64,000 nucleotides of DNA from Dorea_A amylophila (GCF_025567265.1 NZ_JAOQJW010000008.1:1-64000); one strand, 5' to 3'. Positions 24,822-34,236 are shown, numbered from the stretch's first letter. Translations and numbers: made by a program. Notes: a model not told the origin generated them from the sequence alone.

Positions 24822-25034
24822 CTATAAAATCTCAATTGCTCTTGGCGATGCCGGGATTCTGCGGATATATCCATTTAACTCCAACTGCTTGATTCTGGAA
24901 AATGCTGATGATGTTGATTTCACCCCGATCAATTTTCCAAATTCCCGTATTGTCGGTGGATATCCATGTTCATTGGTATATCGTAAAATACACTGATAAC
25001 TTTCTTCCTGTTTTCTGGTTAATGCTTTTTTCAA
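24822..25034 (-). CDS. LexA-type DNA-binding domain protein (no peptidase domain)
   Basis: 70 residues matching the LexA N-terminal winged helix (LTRKQEESYQCILRYTNEHGYPPTIREFGKLIG, then STSSAFSRIKQLELNGYIRRIP). The S24 peptidase half is absent, so it cannot self-cleave. It may compete at SOS operators or be controlled by the nearby full-length S24 repressor. It sits between the polymerase and the 79-residue gene. Confidence 0.85.
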   Translation of the reverse strand: MKKALTRKQEESYQCILRYTNEHGYPPTIREFGKLIGVKSTSSAFSRIKQLELNGYIRRIPASPRAIEIL

Positions 25035-25048
25035 ATCTATCCCTCCAA

Positions 25049-26305
25049 TTACCCATGGAAATAACTATGTGGATGGATCGTGTGCGTACCAGCGTCTAAG
25101 TGGGATAAGACTTTATCCTGATACATTGCCGCTCGCTGTATACTGAAATAACCAAACCGTCGTCTGATCTCATCTACAGTACGATCCAGCTTCTCTAACT
25201 TTTCCTTTTTCTCCTGATTTCCAAATAAATCCAACTGCACGGGAATATCATCTAACACAAGATCCGCAGCTCGGATCCCCAGGCTTCTAATGGGATGTTC
25301 CCATTTGTAATTATCTTTAAATAGCTGAAATGCTGCAGTTACAATCTCGTTTGTAATATTCGTTGGCTGTCGTAAATGTATCTGTCTGGAAAAACTATAC
25401 AATCGATTATCTCGAACTGTAATTTCTACTGTTTTGCATTTAAATCCATGTTTCCGCAATCGTGCAGCTACACTTTCTGCCAATGCTATTTGAATGATCC
25501 AGACATCCAGATCATTTTCCAGATCTCTCGGTGTTGTAGTGCTATTACCTATCGACTTTACTGGTGCTTCATATCCTTCCTTGCAAACCGGATCTTCATC
25601 CCAGCCATTTGCGAAAGCCCATAATACATTTCCTATTTTTCCAAAATGACTCTCTAACAACTTTTCGTCTGATTCCGCAAGTTGCCCGATTGTCCGGATT
25701 CCAAGTTTTTGCAATTTCTTATTTGTCTGTCTTCCGACATAAAGCAAATCTGACGCTGGAAGCTGCCATATCCTGTCTTTATAATTTTCTCGATTAAACT
25801 CTGTGATTGCATCCGGCTTTTTATAATCTGAACCAAGTTTCGCATAAATCTTATTCCAGGAAATTCCAATACTTACCGTTACACCCAGTTCGTATTTAAT
25901 CCGATGGCTGATTTCTCTTGCAATCGTCATTCCGCTTCCTTTCAGATTTCTGCTGTCCGATACATCCAGCCAGGCTTCATCAATTCCATATGGCTCGATC
26001 TTGTCCGTATACTCCGAATAGATTTCTCTTGCCATCTTTGAAAATCTCAAATACAAATCCATCCGTGGTGGTACAAATATGATTTCCGGACAAATCTGTT
26101 TTGCCTGCCATAATGCCATTCCGGTCTTTACACCTTTTTGCTTTGCAATATAATTTGCTGTCAGCACAATCCCATGCCGGGCTTCCGGATCGCCACCTAC
26201 TGCCAGAGGCATTCCTGCAAATTCCGGATGATGTAGCATTTCTACACTGGCATAAAAACAGTTCATATCACTATGCAGGATCACACGCTCACTCAAACTT
26301 TTCAC
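25049..26305 (-). CDS. Y-family DNA polymerase (DinB/UmuC-like)
   Basis: 418 residues with the palm signature (VILHSDMNCFYASVEMLHHP, catalytic DMN; later YGIDEAWLDVS with catalytic DE near residue 110), helix-hairpin-helix (LQKLGIRTIGQLAES) and little-finger domain. This is an error-prone translesion polymerase. It heads a three-gene SOS cassette divergent from an S24 repressor; operator-like TCTCCA-TTT-TGGAGA lies in the shared promoter region. It is cargo of the mobile element and may raise mutation rate under damage. Confidence 0.92.
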   Translation of the reverse strand: MKSLSERVILHSDMNCFYASVEMLHHPEFAGMPLAVGGDPEARHGIVLTANYIAKQKGVKTGMALWQAKQICPEIIFVPPRMDLYLRFSKMAREIYSEYTDKIEPYGIDEAWLDVSDSRNLKGSGMTIAREISHRIKYELGVTVSIGISWNKIYAKLGSDYKKPDAITEFNRENYKDRIWQLPASDLLYVGRQTNKKLQKLGIRTIGQLAESDEKLLESHFGKIGNVLWAFANGWDEDPVCKEGYEAPVKSIGNSTTTPRDLENDLDVWIIQIALAESVAARLRKHGFKCKTVEITVRDNRLYSFSRQIHLRQPTNITNEIVTAAFQLFKDNYKWEHPIRSLGIRAADLVLDDIPVQLDLFGNQEKKEKLEKLDRTVDEIRRRFGYFSIQRAAMYQDKVLSHLDAGTHTIHPHSYFHG

Positions 26306-26404
26306 CTCCTAGCTGTTTCCTTCAATATGATGTCTTATCAATTTCTGTATGTTTAGTATATATCGACATTCCGGAGATAGTCAAGTAACATCTTGGTTGT
26401 ATTT

Positions 26405-26454
26405 TCTCCATTTTGGAGATTATTGTTGATTTTATTTCTAACATACGGTATAAT
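26405..26454 (+). promoter_or_regulatory. Operator and promoter of the S24 repressor
   Basis: TCTCCA-TTT-TGGAGA palindrome (26405-26419) is followed by TTGATT (26426-26431), a 17-base spacer and TATAAT (26449-26454). A related half-site, CCGGAGATAG, is at about 26371, nearer the polymerase promoter, so both directions can share control. Confidence 0.7.
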
Positions 26455-26490
26455 GCATATAGAAAATTCAAATAGAAATGAGGCGAACAA

Positions 26491-27222
26491 ATGCGTGATT
26501 TCGGGGAAATATTAGCAGAAAATAGAAAAAAGAAAGGATACTCTCAATCAGATCTGGTAGACCTGCTTTCTCAGGAAGGTATTCAGGTCACTACAAAAGC
26601 AATCTCCAAATGGGAGACCAATGCACGAGAACCAGCTTTACATGTTTTCCTGACACTTTGCCAGTTACTTGATATCGAAGATATATATGAATCTTTCTTT
26701 GGAGAAAATCCATATAACATTATGAGTGGATTGAATGAAGAAGGCAGAAATAAATTGATTGAATTTGCTGATATTTTGAAAGCTTCTAAAAAGTTTTCTC
26801 CACTGTCTGCAAAGATTATCCCATTCCATCATCCTGTAGAAATTACCTGGGAACCAGTTTCTGCTGGTACTGGAAATTACCTGGAAGATTCTGTAAAAGA
26901 AACTTATGACGTAGGACACCTTGCTCCTGAGCAGACTGACTTTGGTGTACGGATCTCCGGTGACAGTATGGAACCACTTTATCATACAGGCGATGTCGCA
27001 TGGATTCAGAAAAAAGATTCTCTTGCTAATGGTGAAATTGGAATCTTCTATCTCAACGGTAATACTTACATCAAGGAATTACACGATGAGCCAGATGGTG
27101 TTTATCTGATTTCTTTAAATCAAAAATATCGTCCTATCCAAGTTTTGGAATCTGACTCTTTTAAGATTTTTGGAAAAGTAATCGGAAAATGCAAAGGTGC
27201 AGAAATTCCGGGATTTCATTAG
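26491..27222 (+). CDS. S24-family repressor (HdiR/LexA-like) with XRE domain
   Basis: 243 residues. An XRE helix-turn-helix covers residues 5-65 (LAENRKKKGYSQSDLVDLL). A linker carries the presumed Ala-Gly cleavage site (SAGTG near residue 125). The S24 peptidase domain has Ser in GDSMEP (near 159) and Lys in YIKEL (near 195). It should self-cleave when RecA is activated and derepress the divergent polymerase cassette and possibly ICE genes. Promoter and operator are visible upstream. Confidence 0.9.
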   Translation: MRDFGEILAENRKKKGYSQSDLVDLLSQEGIQVTTKAISKWETNAREPALHVFLTLCQLLDIEDIYESFFGENPYNIMSGLNEEGRNKLIEFADILKASKKFSPLSAKIIPFHHPVEITWEPVSAGTGNYLEDSVKETYDVGHLAPEQTDFGVRISGDSMEPLYHTGDVAWIQKKDSLANGEIGIFYLNGNTYIKELHDEPDGVYLISLNQKYRPIQVLESDSFKIFGKVIGKCKGAEIPGFH

Positions 27223-27278
27223 ATTTCAACAGCAGGTTCATGATCCTGCTGATAACAATAAGCAAAGGAAGTGATTGA

Positions 27279-27479
27279 ATGGCAATCAATAATACATTAA
27301 AAGATATTCGTGAAGAACGGAATCTCATTCAAGCAGATTTGGCTGAAGCCATAGGTTCCTGCAGCCAGACTATAGGCCGCATCGAACGTGGAGAACGTAA
27401 TCCCTCTCTTGAGATTGCAATCCGGCTGGCCCATTACCTGAAAGTGCCTGTAGAAGATATTTTTCAAGTTGAAGACTGA
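27279..27479 (+). CDS. Small XRE family regulator
   Basis: 66 residues, essentially one helix-turn-helix: IREERNLIQADLAEAIGSCSQTIGRIERGERNPS. It belongs to the Cro-like YozG/XRE group. A good GGAAGTG ribosome site precedes it. It lies 56 bases after the S24 repressor gene and may be its antagonist. It is followed by a clear terminator. Confidence 0.85.
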   Translation: MAINNTLKDIREERNLIQADLAEAIGSCSQTIGRIERGERNPSLEIAIRLAHYLKVPVEDIFQVED

Positions 27480-27493
27480 AGCATAACAGCCGA

Positions 27494-27527
27494 AAAACCG
27501 AGGAATAAAATCCCCGGTTTTCCTTTT
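27494..27527 (+). terminator. Terminator after the small XRE gene
   Basis: AAAACCGAGG...CCCCGGTTTT stem followed by CCTTTT. Confidence 0.75.
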
Positions 27528-27581
27528 GCTCAAAAATCAGTGTAATTCCATGATGCACAGATGCATATACGATTGCTTTTC

Positions 27582-27956
27582 TCATTTGTTTTCCTTTCTG
27601 CCTGCTCCATCAATCAGGTCATAACTCATATCTAAAAAGTCCAGTACCTTTGCTTCGCTGACCGAACCATCCAGTAAAATAGTGATCCAGTGCTGCTTAT
27701 TCATATGATACCCAGGTAAAAATCCATAAGTCTGAATAATCATATTTGTCATGTCCGGATCACACTTTACGTCAATGATATCAACCATCTCTCTTCCTTC
27801 TAATCCCAGTTTCGATTTTTCAACCGTCATGATCACTGCATACCATTTCCCATTCTTATGTCGAAGTACTGCACTGTCCGGTAGTTTACTCCATAAATAT
27901 TCCGGAATCGTGCCATACTGTTTCTGCACATATTCAAAAATTTCTTCTTTCTTCAC
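27582..27956 (-). CDS. MmcQ/YjbR family protein
   Basis: 124 residues with family features: an N-terminal YVQKQYGTIPEYLWSKLP, WYAVIMTV, and the CDPDM..MIIQTYGFLPGYHMNKQHWITI block near residues 70-100. MmcQ/YjbR proteins have a CyaY-like fold and are usually called DNA-binding, but function is poorly defined. It is convergent with the XRE gene. Confidence 0.85.
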   Translation of the reverse strand: MKKEEIFEYVQKQYGTIPEYLWSKLPDSAVLRHKNGKWYAVIMTVEKSKLGLEGREMVDIIDVKCDPDMTNMIIQTYGFLPGYHMNKQHWITILLDGSVSEAKVLDFLDMSYDLIDGAGRKENK

Positions 27957-28096
27957 AATCTATTCAACTCCTGATTCTTCTGATATCCTGCCCATAATCA
28001 TACCACATTTTCGTATCCCGTACTACCTGCCAAATTCTTTTGCATTTTCCCGGTTCTCCTGACTTTAACTAATAGAGAGGTAAAACAGCAAGGACA

Positions 28097-28152
28097 GGAA
28101 GTGAGGATACACTTCCGGGAAATCCCAATTTAGGGTACCCTGCCCTAAATTG
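28097..28152 (+). other. Candidate oriT of the second element
   Basis: Two perfect inverted repeats just upstream of the MobC/relaxase genes: GGAAGTG-N6-CACTTCC (28097-28116) and CAATTTAGGG-N7-CCCTAAATTG (28126-28152). Relaxases of the MobA/MobL group act at such repeats placed immediately 5' of their own genes. The nick position is not defined. Confidence 0.7.
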
Positions 28153-28205
28153 AAAAACGTTGAAAGCAACGATACTACTGTCCTCTCAGAAAGGAGAACC
28201 CACCA

Positions 28206-28529
28206 ATGGCTGAAAGAAAGAGAAACAAAGAAATCCATTTTTATGTCACCGAAGAAGAAAGGAAGCTTATACGCAGGAAGATGATAGAATCAAAAACCAA
28301 AAACATGGGAGCTTATCTGCGTAAGATGGCAATCGACGGTTACATCGTCAACACCGATACCACCCCACTGAAGAAACAGTATGAGGAAATGCACAAGATT
28401 GGTGTAAATATCAACCAGATTGCAAAAAAGGTAAATACCACCGGAGATCTATATCCAGAAGAAATGCAAGAATTGAAAGAGATGGTGAAAGAATTATGGC
28501 GTATCTTAAAATCTTCCCCATTAAGGTAA
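28206..28529 (+). CDS. MobC-like relaxosome accessory protein
   Basis: 107 residues. The N-terminus is a ribbon-helix-helix type DNA-binding region (KEIHFYVTEEERKLIRRKM, YLRKMAIDG). The C-terminal part has MHKIGVNINQIAKKVNTTG, the MobC signature. It binds oriT and helps the relaxase. It overlaps the relaxase gene by 34 bases, so translation is coupled. AAAGGAG ribosome site. Confidence 0.88.
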   Translation: MAERKRNKEIHFYVTEEERKLIRRKMIESKTKNMGAYLRKMAIDGYIVNTDTTPLKKQYEEMHKIGVNINQIAKKVNTTGDLYPEEMQELKEMVKELWRILKSSPLR

Positions 28530-29875
28530 CTGACAAGAAAGCTCTGGACTATATTACAAATCCAGATAAGACAGATGAAAAACTGTTAGTTTCCAGTTTT
28601 GGCTGTTCCCCGGAAACTGCAGATCTTGAATTTTCTATGACAAGAGAAATGGCAAAAAAGAATGGAATGGATAAAGGCGATAACCTGGCATTTCATCTGA
28701 TCCAATCATTTAAACCTGGAGAAGTTGATGCCGAAAATGCCCATCGCTTAGGTCAACAATTTGCTGACGAAGTGCTGAAAGGAAAATATGAGTACGTGAT
28801 CAGCACACACGTTGACAAAAATCATATTCACAATCATATCATCTTCAACGCTGCAAGCTTTGTTGATCATCACAAGTATGTTTCCAATAAGCGGAGCTAC
28901 CATAAACTCTGCAGAATCAGTAATCGTATCTGCCATGAAAATGGACTTGCCACCAGCATGCCAACCGGAGAAAAAGGTAAAAGCTATAAAGAGAACATGG
29001 AATATCATCGTGGCACCAGTTGGAAAGCCAAGCTACGTGTCGCAGTTGATAAATCAATCTGGACTTCCATCAACTATGAGGAATTTCTGCAAAAGATGCA
29101 GTTAGCCGGATATGAAGTCCGGCAGGGAAAGCACCTGTCCTTCCGTGCACCGGAGCAGAAGAACTTCACTTATATGAAATCTCTCGGAAGCTATTATTCC
29201 GAAGAAAATGTTCGCATCCGTCTGGCTAAAAATCGTAGCAAAGTAAAAACTCCAAGACATCTGTCCAGAGAAGCTCGCTTGTATATCAATATCTCCACTT
29301 ATGTCACAACTGGAAATCGAGAGGGATTTGAACGATGGGCAAAGCTCAATAATCTAAAAGAGGCAGCCCATACCTTCAACTATCTTTCCGAAAATAACTT
29401 GCTGAATTATGACGATTTCAGGCAGCATGTATCTGACATTGAAGCTTCTGTGAAAGTTGCCGACCAAAGAATAGCACAAATCAACAGTGAGCTGAGCACG
29501 CAGAAAGTCATTCAGAAACACTGCGATTCTTACCGGCTTTGTCGTAAAGTAATTGAAGATTGTAAATCTGCTAAAAATCCAAAAGCATACCGCACCAAAC
29601 ATCAGGCAGAATACCAGCTCCACGATTCACTAAAAAAAGAGCTTCAGGATCTCGGTGTCACCAAAATCCCAAGCTCTAATAAAATCCAGAAGCGGATTGA
29701 AAATCTTGAATCTGAACAGGATGCTACTGTCCGGGAAAAACAGGAATTGCAGAAAAAGCAGAAAACCCTAGAGATCATTCAGCAAAATTTCACTGCACTG
29801 CTCGATGCTCCAGAGATCAGTTCAGACTTACTTCCGGCAAAAAAGGAACCTGTTTCTGTCACAAGAGAAAAATAA
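28496..29875 (+). CDS. MobA/MobL (MOBP-type) relaxase
   Basis: 459 residues. The relaxase domain contains HVDKNHIHNHIIFNA, the histidine triad of motif III, near residues 104-118. A Tyr near the N-terminus (residue 3 or 18) is a candidate for the DNA-linked residue. The C-terminal third is a long coiled coil. It starts transfer at the adjacent oriT. It belongs with the serine recombinases and the right-hand SNF2-type gene as modules of the second ICE; the mating-channel genes are not in the window. Confidence 0.92.
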   Translation: MAYLKIFPIKVTDKKALDYITNPDKTDEKLLVSSFGCSPETADLEFSMTREMAKKNGMDKGDNLAFHLIQSFKPGEVDAENAHRLGQQFADEVLKGKYEYVISTHVDKNHIHNHIIFNAASFVDHHKYVSNKRSYHKLCRISNRICHENGLATSMPTGEKGKSYKENMEYHRGTSWKAKLRVAVDKSIWTSINYEEFLQKMQLAGYEVRQGKHLSFRAPEQKNFTYMKSLGSYYSEENVRIRLAKNRSKVKTPRHLSREARLYINISTYVTTGNREGFERWAKLNNLKEAAHTFNYLSENNLLNYDDFRQHVSDIEASVKVADQRIAQINSELSTQKVIQKHCDSYRLCRKVIEDCKSAKNPKAYRTKHQAEYQLHDSLKKELQDLGVTKIPSSNKIQKRIENLESEQDATVREKQELQKKQKTLEIIQQNFTALLDAPEISSDLLPAKKEPVSVTREK

Positions 29876-29890
29876 GATTGCACTGGCAAC

Positions 29891-30127
29891 TCACTCATTT
29901 TCTTCCCAATCTTCCCAAGGTTTCAAATCCTTTTCCTCCCAGGTGACACCATACGGTGCACCTCCGGAGGTATAACCAGCAATACAGAAAAATCGGTCAT
30001 CTTGCAAGATCTCTTCTTTGGTCAGATTATCTCTTGCTTCTTTTTTCCGTTTTGCTCGCCTCTGTTTCCTCTTTTGTTTCGCAACAGCTGCTTTTTCTTC
30101 CGGCGTTTTCCTATGTCCTTTTGCCAT
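29891..30127 (-). CDS. Small basic/acidic hypothetical protein
   Basis: 78 residues: a Lys/Arg-rich N-terminal half (KGHRKTPEEKAAVAKQKRKQ) and an acidic, Trp-rich C-terminal half (FFCIAGYTSGGAPYGVTWEE). The C-terminal block looks conserved-protein-like rather than random. No known domain. It lies between the relaxase gene and the siderophore locus, close to the cargo boundary. Confidence 0.55.
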   Translation of the reverse strand: MAKGHRKTPEEKAAVAKQKRKQRRAKRKKEARDNLTKEEILQDDRFFCIAGYTSGGAPYGVTWEEKDLKPWEDWEENE

Positions 30128-30250
30128 AAGTGTTTCTAGTGTAATTCCACTCTGAATGTCTTTTAGTATACGAGTTTCATACCCTGTTTCACGTTTCTCA
30201 ACAATTCTATAGTATGATGAACATAAAAGATTCGGTGAATCAACATTGTA

Positions 30251-30619
30251 CTAATACTTTTTTTCAACCGAAGTTTTCAATTTTTCAAAAGCTTCTTCAC
30301 TGATTACATGTTCTATCCGACAGGCATCTCTTTCTGCAGTTTCCCGATCAACCCCGACAGCTACAAGCTGCTCCGTAAAGAACTGATGGCGTTCATAAAT
30401 TTTCTCGGCAACCTCCCGCCCGGCATTAGTCAGATTGAGGTATCCATCTTCATCGACAGTCAGGAAACCGCCATTCTTTAACACACCTACTGCATGGCTG
30501 ATGCTCGGTTTACTGAATCCCATGTGCCGGGCAAGATCAATGGATCGGACCATACCCTGCTTCTTTTGAAGAATCAGCACAGCCTCCAGATAATCCTCCC
30601 CGGACGCATGAATCTTCAT
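30251..30619 (-). CDS. DtxR/MntR-family metal-dependent regulator
   Basis: 122 residues: winged helix (SGEDYLEAVLILQKKQGMVR, DLARHMGFSKPSISHAVGVL) followed by the metal-binding/dimerisation domain (ERHQFFTEQLVAVGVDRETAERDACRIEHVIS, with His and Glu ligands). There is no SH3-like third domain. Last gene of the ECF/ABC uptake operon, 11 bases after the ABC gene. The equibactin locus of Streptococcus equi also carries a DtxR-type repressor, so I infer control of this locus by iron or a similar metal. Its likely operators are the GTTAG-N6-CTAAC palindromes at 37133, 38218 and 55591. Confidence 0.9.
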   Translation of the reverse strand: MKIHASGEDYLEAVLILQKKQGMVRSIDLARHMGFSKPSISHAVGVLKNGGFLTVDEDGYLNLTNAGREVAEKIYERHQFFTEQLVAVGVDRETAERDACRIEHVISEEAFEKLKTSVEKKY

Positions 30620-30630
30620 CGGTTCCTCCT

Positions 30631-32379
30631 TTATGCAAGGCTCCAGCCGGAAGCCTTTTTACGGATATTTACAAAATCCTGATAAATCCCGGCTTTTGCC
30701 ATAAGCTCGTCATGGGTTCCCTGTTCGCTGATCCGTCCATCAGAGATCACCAAAATCTGATCTGCCTGACGGATGGTATTCAGGCGATGTGCAATCACAA
30801 GTAATGTTTTACCCTTTACCAGCTCATTGATTGCCTCCTGGATATAGCTTTCATTATCGGTATCAACACTTGCAGTCGCTTCATCCAGAATGACAATCGG
30901 TGCGTCCTTCAAAATGCATCGGGCGATAGAGATTCTTTGCTTTTCGCCGCCGGACAGAGTAGCGCCGCCTTCACCGATGACTGTCTGGAATCCATCTGGC
31001 AGCGCCATGATAAAATCATAGCAGCGGGCTTTTTTTGCAGCCTCATAGACTTCTTCCTCGGTAGCGTCCGGTTTACCCATGCTGATATTGTTGTAAATGG
31101 TATCCTGGAACAAGTACACCCTCTGGAAAACCATGCTGATCTGTTCCATCAGTTCGGCGAGAGGTACATCCCGAATATCTGTACCACGGATTGTCACTTT
31201 GCCGGATTTCACATCCCACAGCCGCGCCAGAAGGTTCGCAATCGTGGATTTGCCACCGCCAGACGGTCCCACAAGTGCGGTCATGGTATTCTTCTGCATA
31301 GAGAAGCTGATGTTGTGCAGGACTTCCTTGTCCTGATAGGCGAAGCCCACATCGCTAAATTGTACTTCTGGCTGATCCGGCTGTGCCTGTGACAGAATAT
31401 GTTGATTTCCGTTATCGGGAAGTTCGGGCTCGTCCAAAACAGCTTCAATGCGGTCTAATGCGGCATTCATCACGGTCAGTCGGGTTGCTTCTCCATAAAG
31501 AGCTTTCAGAGGTCCAAAGAGATCAAAGACAAACAGCAGCACGCCCAAAAGATAAGCCAGGGAGAGTACGCCTTCCTGATGTAAAAAAACGGATAAATCG
31601 AAGATAGCGGCAATACCCACGCCATAGAGAATGTTTAAGCCAGTGGTCCACGGTGTCATTTTCTGCTCAAACTTCGTATTGACATCCCTTGATTTTTTGA
31701 AGTTTTCCGTTAATTCGTCAGATTTTTCTCCGAGCAGATTGTAACTTTTGATAACCCCAATTCCTTCAGCAAAAGACAAGACCGCATCCGTCAAATTCTC
31801 GCTTTGGTTTTGACGCCCGACAGCCTCCTTGAAGGAAACCTTATTCATATATTTTGCAACCAGTGATGCCAGCAAGGTAATGATTACCGCAATCAGCCCA
31901 AGTCTCCAATCCAGTACGAACATAAAAACAGCTAAAACCAAAGTAGACAGCATATAGCTCATCATGTTGCCAATGGTACTCATAGAAACTTCCTCAATGA
32001 ATACCATATCCGTACTGAGAACAGAGCTGATTTTTCCAATATTCCCCGATGTAAAGTAACCCATCGGCATTTTTCTTAAATGATTTCCCAACTCCATCCG
32101 TTTATCAGCAAAGATCATAAATCCAGCGGCACTTTGCAGACGGTCGCTCAAATAGTGAACCACTGTCTGAACCACTACAACAGCTAATAATCCAAGTCCG
32201 ACAAACAGACAGGTCTTTCCAGTCAGCGTATTATCAGCAAACCCGGCCAAGACAATAAACGCCATGAAGATCGGCATTTTGGAGAGAATGGACTCGACAA
32301 ATGCACATAGAAATGCAGCCTGAATACGGCTTTTATACCTCCCGGAGAGGTTCAGGATTCTTGAAATCAATGCAAACAT
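30631..32379 (-). CDS. ABC transporter with fused membrane and ATPase domains (YbtQ-like)
   Basis: 582 residues: six membrane segments in residues 1-300, then an ATPase with Walker A (GPSGGGKST), signature LSGGEKQRISIARCIL and Walker B (PIVILDEATASVD). This is an exporter-fold half-transporter that should work as a heterodimer with the adjacent gene. In yersiniabactin systems the equivalent pair YbtP/YbtQ imports the iron-siderophore complex despite its exporter fold. The start follows the stop of its partner directly, implying equal expression. Confidence 0.9.
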   Translation of the reverse strand: MFALISRILNLSGRYKSRIQAAFLCAFVESILSKMPIFMAFIVLAGFADNTLTGKTCLFVGLGLLAVVVVQTVVHYLSDRLQSAAGFMIFADKRMELGNHLRKMPMGYFTSGNIGKISSVLSTDMVFIEEVSMSTIGNMMSYMLSTLVLAVFMFVLDWRLGLIAVIITLLASLVAKYMNKVSFKEAVGRQNQSENLTDAVLSFAEGIGVIKSYNLLGEKSDELTENFKKSRDVNTKFEQKMTPWTTGLNILYGVGIAAIFDLSVFLHQEGVLSLAYLLGVLLFVFDLFGPLKALYGEATRLTVMNAALDRIEAVLDEPELPDNGNQHILSQAQPDQPEVQFSDVGFAYQDKEVLHNISFSMQKNTMTALVGPSGGGKSTIANLLARLWDVKSGKVTIRGTDIRDVPLAELMEQISMVFQRVYLFQDTIYNNISMGKPDATEEEVYEAAKKARCYDFIMALPDGFQTVIGEGGATLSGGEKQRISIARCILKDAPIVILDEATASVDTDNESYIQEAINELVKGKTLLVIAHRLNTIRQADQILVISDGRISEQGTHDELMAKAGIYQDFVNIRKKASGWSLA

Positions 32380-34164
32380 TTATCTTCCCTCCTTTGCAGT
32401 AGATACTTTCCACTCGGCGCTGTCCTGAGCCGCTTTCCACAACTTTTGGTATTCTGGGCAAGCTTGAATCAGCTCCTGATGTTTTCCGGTTGCCACCATC
32501 TTTCCGTGATCCATAACGCATATTTGATCTGCGTTCATTATAGCGGGAAGTTTGTGAGCGATAACTACCAAGGTTTTTCCCTCCACCAGCTCCGCAATAG
32601 CAGCCTCCATTTTTTCCTCATTTTCTGGATCAGCATAGGCCGTGGCCTCGTCAAGCACTACAATCGGGGCATCCTTCAATATTGCCCGCGCCAGGGAAAT
32701 TCGCTGGCGCTGCCCCCCGGAAAGCATTTTCCCCGCATCGCCCGCCATGGAGTGAATACCTTGCGGCAGCTTTTCCAGAAACTCCATACACCGGGCTTTC
32801 TTCGCCGCCTGCATTACTTCCTCATCGGTAGCATCCAAACGTCCAAGACGGATATTTTCCAGCAGGGAGGTGTTAAACAGGTACTGATCCTGAGCCACAT
32901 AGGAAATGCGGCTGTTCAATGCCTCCAGGCTCATATCACAAAGTTTCTGCCCGCCAATGGAAATGCTCCCTTTCTGCGGGTCATAGTAGTGGATCAACAG
33001 TTTTGCAAGGGTGCTCTTGCCAGAACCGGATTCACCAACTAGGGCAGTTTTTTGTCCTGCTTGTGCCACAAAGGTAATATCGTGGAGGACTTCGTTTTCC
33101 GCTATTATCGGTTTCCCATCTGGGCCAGGCTGTGTCGTCTGATACGCAAAGGAAACATGATCGTAAGAAATGTTAAAATCCTGTCCGTGGAAATCATCCT
33201 CAGCAGCTTGCAGCGGTGCCGTATTTAACATCTGTTCAAGTGCCGTGATCTTATAATTCAGATTCGGAATCGTCTCCATAAAGCCCAGTGCTTTCAGGAG
33301 AGGAATCCCAATGCTGAGGGAAAGGCAGAGGACTAAAATCAAATCAGGTAAAGTGCTTATGCCACAGAGAACAAACCATGCCCCAAGAGGCAAAGTCAGA
33401 ATAACAGTGCAGGGCAGTAGACTTCCGTATATCGCCATCCAGGGCCAGGCGGCCTTATACCATGCCAAGGTATAATCCCGATAGTCCGTTACATCCTTGC
33501 GGAAGTTCTCGTAAGATTCGCTCTCCCGGTTGAAAACCTTGACAACCTCCATACCATTGATGTACTCAATGATCGTGTTGTTCATTTTCTGTGCAGACTG
33601 ATAGTAGGGACCCATGCGCTTCATTCCAACAGAGTACATAATGACCATGGAGAGCAGGCTGATCGGGATAGAGGCCAAAGACATAAGAGCCAGTTTCCAG
33701 TCCGCACAAAACATAGCAACATAAATCACCAGCGGGATCAGTAAATTTGCGATACCCTCTGGGACTGAATGAGCAAGGAGCAATTCCAAGCTGTCCACAT
33801 CATCGACAAACAGCTTTTTGATTGTCCCTGTCCCTTTTTCCTCCACAATGCCAAGGGGAAGTTTCTCAAACTTCTTTTGCAGAGATACCCGCAGCCGGAA
33901 CAATGTGTTATATGCTGCTTTATGAGAAATTGATAATCCCCATCCATAAAAAAACGCCTGCAAAACAAGACAGATCAAAACCCCTATAACACGCAATAAA
34001 ACAAATTCTGTTTCAACAGAATCGCCCATAACCAATGGCGAAATGACCTGATAGGCCAGCACAAAAGGCAGGATGCCCATAAGAACGCTGACCAGTACGA
34101 CAACCGTGGCCACATACATATTTTTCTTATATGGCCCTGCGTACTCAAAGATTTTTTTGAACAT
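32380..34164 (-). CDS. ABC transporter with fused membrane and ATPase domains (YbtP-like)
   Basis: 594 residues: six membrane segments, then an ATPase with Walker A (GESGSGKST), LSGGQRQRISLARAIL and PIVVLDEATAYADPENE. The D-loop reads AYADPE rather than the usual SALD, as seen in siderophore-type pairs. Heterodimer partner of the next gene. A perfect 10-base stem terminator lies between it and the upstream ECF ATPase gene, so the pair may also have its own transcript. Confidence 0.9.
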   Translation of the reverse strand: MFKKIFEYAGPYKKNMYVATVVVLVSVLMGILPFVLAYQVISPLVMGDSVETEFVLLRVIGVLICLVLQAFFYGWGLSISHKAAYNTLFRLRVSLQKKFEKLPLGIVEEKGTGTIKKLFVDDVDSLELLLAHSVPEGIANLLIPLVIYVAMFCADWKLALMSLASIPISLLSMVIMYSVGMKRMGPYYQSAQKMNNTIIEYINGMEVVKVFNRESESYENFRKDVTDYRDYTLAWYKAAWPWMAIYGSLLPCTVILTLPLGAWFVLCGISTLPDLILVLCLSLSIGIPLLKALGFMETIPNLNYKITALEQMLNTAPLQAAEDDFHGQDFNISYDHVSFAYQTTQPGPDGKPIIAENEVLHDITFVAQAGQKTALVGESGSGKSTLAKLLIHYYDPQKGSISIGGQKLCDMSLEALNSRISYVAQDQYLFNTSLLENIRLGRLDATDEEVMQAAKKARCMEFLEKLPQGIHSMAGDAGKMLSGGQRQRISLARAILKDAPIVVLDEATAYADPENEEKMEAAIAELVEGKTLVVIAHKLPAIMNADQICVMDHGKMVATGKHQELIQACPEYQKLWKAAQDSAEWKVSTAKEGR

Positions 34165-34207
34165 AAGCCCTCCTTATATTGAGCCGTACTGTCTGTGCTT
34201 CAAAAAC

Positions 34208-34236
34208 AAGAGGCCGCCAAAGTAAAGCGGCCTCTT
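34208..34236. terminator. Strong hairpin between the ECF and ABC genes
   Basis: AAGAGGCCGC-N9-GCGGCCTCTT, a perfect 10-base stem after the ECF ATPase gene. The transcript ends in TTGTTTTTG beyond the stem. It would dampen expression of the ABC pair and DtxR gene. Confidence 0.75.
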
